Shown one piece after another: positions 63,270 through 64,000 of a stretch of DNA of 64,000 nucleotides. This DNA comes from Eriocheir sinensis. Lineage: Eukaryota; Arthropoda; Malacostraca; Decapoda; Varunidae. Within the stretch, counting starts at the first letter, position 1, and every line of letters begins with the position of its first letter. The stretch spans positions 5,984,616 through 6,048,615 of the forward strand of contig NC_066531.1 in NCBI RefSeq assembly GCF_024679095.1, in the 5' to 3' direction. Under the pieces are notes generated by a model. That model had not been told where the DNA came from, did no database searches, and was given only the letters and a program-made list of their open reading frames with translations. Both the position numbers and the translations under genes were made by a program.

Positions 63270-64000
63270 ACGGAGCGCCTCAATTTCAGGTGGTGGTCCA
63301 GCTCCTCCTCTATCACAGCTGGATAGCCTGCCACGATCGGCCAGATAACGTCCTCGTTGTTGGGCCACCTACTTCTCCCCTCGTGACTGTCAGCTTCAAG
63401 GATGAAGGGTATGGGCTACTTCATCACTTAAGATCGTATTGTTGATGCTATTTATCGGGTTACCTTTTTTGTTTATTAACATACTGAGAAATAAATTATA
63501 TAACCCTCACTTTTACGGAACTCAACAAACTTTTCTGGTACAGTTGTGTGACTGTGGGAAACCACTGATAAAGTCTGGCAGGTGAGTTCAGGGCAGTTCC
63601 TTAGTGGACCGGCAGAATCTGTCCGCCCTATTGCAAACACTTTCATTCATGTCATTTAGTGAATCACCTTTAATCTGGAGTCATGAATGGATATTTTTAG
63701 TTACAATAATGAACACCAAAAGAGAACTTAAAGCTTATATACCAAACAAAGTTTGTAATATATGAAAAGTTTGGATTTTTTTAATATGTCACATCCTTCT
63801 CCCCATTTAGTTTGTTATAGCGAGGATTTATCAACTTGCAAAGTTGCATGATTACTTGGCAGAAGAAAACATAATTGTCAAACTGGACTGTACTAGATTT
63901 GCACATTTCCATGATTGTTGGGGACCCTAAAAGGTATATGTAAGGTGCCATGAAAATAATTTCTTAAATGATTTATCTTTTTTTTTTTTTGCCATGCGTG
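63270..64000. other. no gene recognised
   Basis: Ordinary AT-rich sequence to the window end with no family or repeat end recognised. Confidence 0.5.

Overview
The window looks like intergenic DNA of a large, repeat-rich arthropod genome, most likely a decapod crustacean. The signs are many long (TA)n, (CA)n, (GA)n and (ATT)n arrays, several truncated non-LTR retrotransposon families, tRNA-derived SINEs with CA tails, and relics of P-like, hAT, Harbinger and Mutator-like DNA transposons. The organism call is an inference from repeat style only. I see no rRNA gene, no CRISPR array, no bacterial operon, and no clearly intact host gene. Almost every coding stretch is a mobile-element gene, usually 5'-truncated, frameshifted or split by another insertion.

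Layout. 1-7.4 kb: nested non-LTR fragments, one copy of a dispersed repeat (here called R) and two long (TA)n arrays. 7.4-14.2 kb: a 2.24 kb block present three times in direct tandem, each with a foldback inside; the third runs into a retrotransposon copy split by a small MITE. 15-17 kb: a reverse-strand CR1-like element. 17.9-23.3 kb: a decayed gene of an uncharacterised animal family with a cysteine-rich (CXC-like) C-terminus, bracketed by long inverted repeats (element Q). 23.3-26 kb: a short element with 32-bp inverted repeats and the end of a hAT element.

26.26-51.74 kb is the most interesting part. It holds two diverged copies of one P-element-like (THAP9-type) transposon in opposite orientation: P1 (26258-40643, +) and P2 (45252-51741, -). 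P2 has an 8-bp target duplication (GTGTGAGT), and an uninterrupted relative of its target (repeat R) lies at 4.66-5.19 kb. P2 keeps two exons that together code a THAP zinc finger with matching splice phase. P1 keeps later exons that look like the start of a P-type transposase. P1 has swollen to 14 kb through insertions, including a 6.2 kb I-like retrotransposon (27362-33551, -) inserted into the THAP exon with a 10-bp target duplication. Between P1 and P2 sit a retrotransposon split by a Harbinger element (TTA duplication) and an LTR with an inverted partial copy next to it.

51.7-64 kb: the rest of repeat R, a MULE-type transposase pseudogene (-), a Myb/SANT-like exon with one frameshift, a SINE, another J-family retrotransposon copy, a long DUF7869-like transposase-like gene with two frameshifts (59.24-61.18 kb), and a microsatellite, SINE and palindrome-rich end.

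Family names J, C, K, R, S1, Q, P1 and P2 are labels used only here. Boundaries without a target duplication or inverted repeat are approximate.
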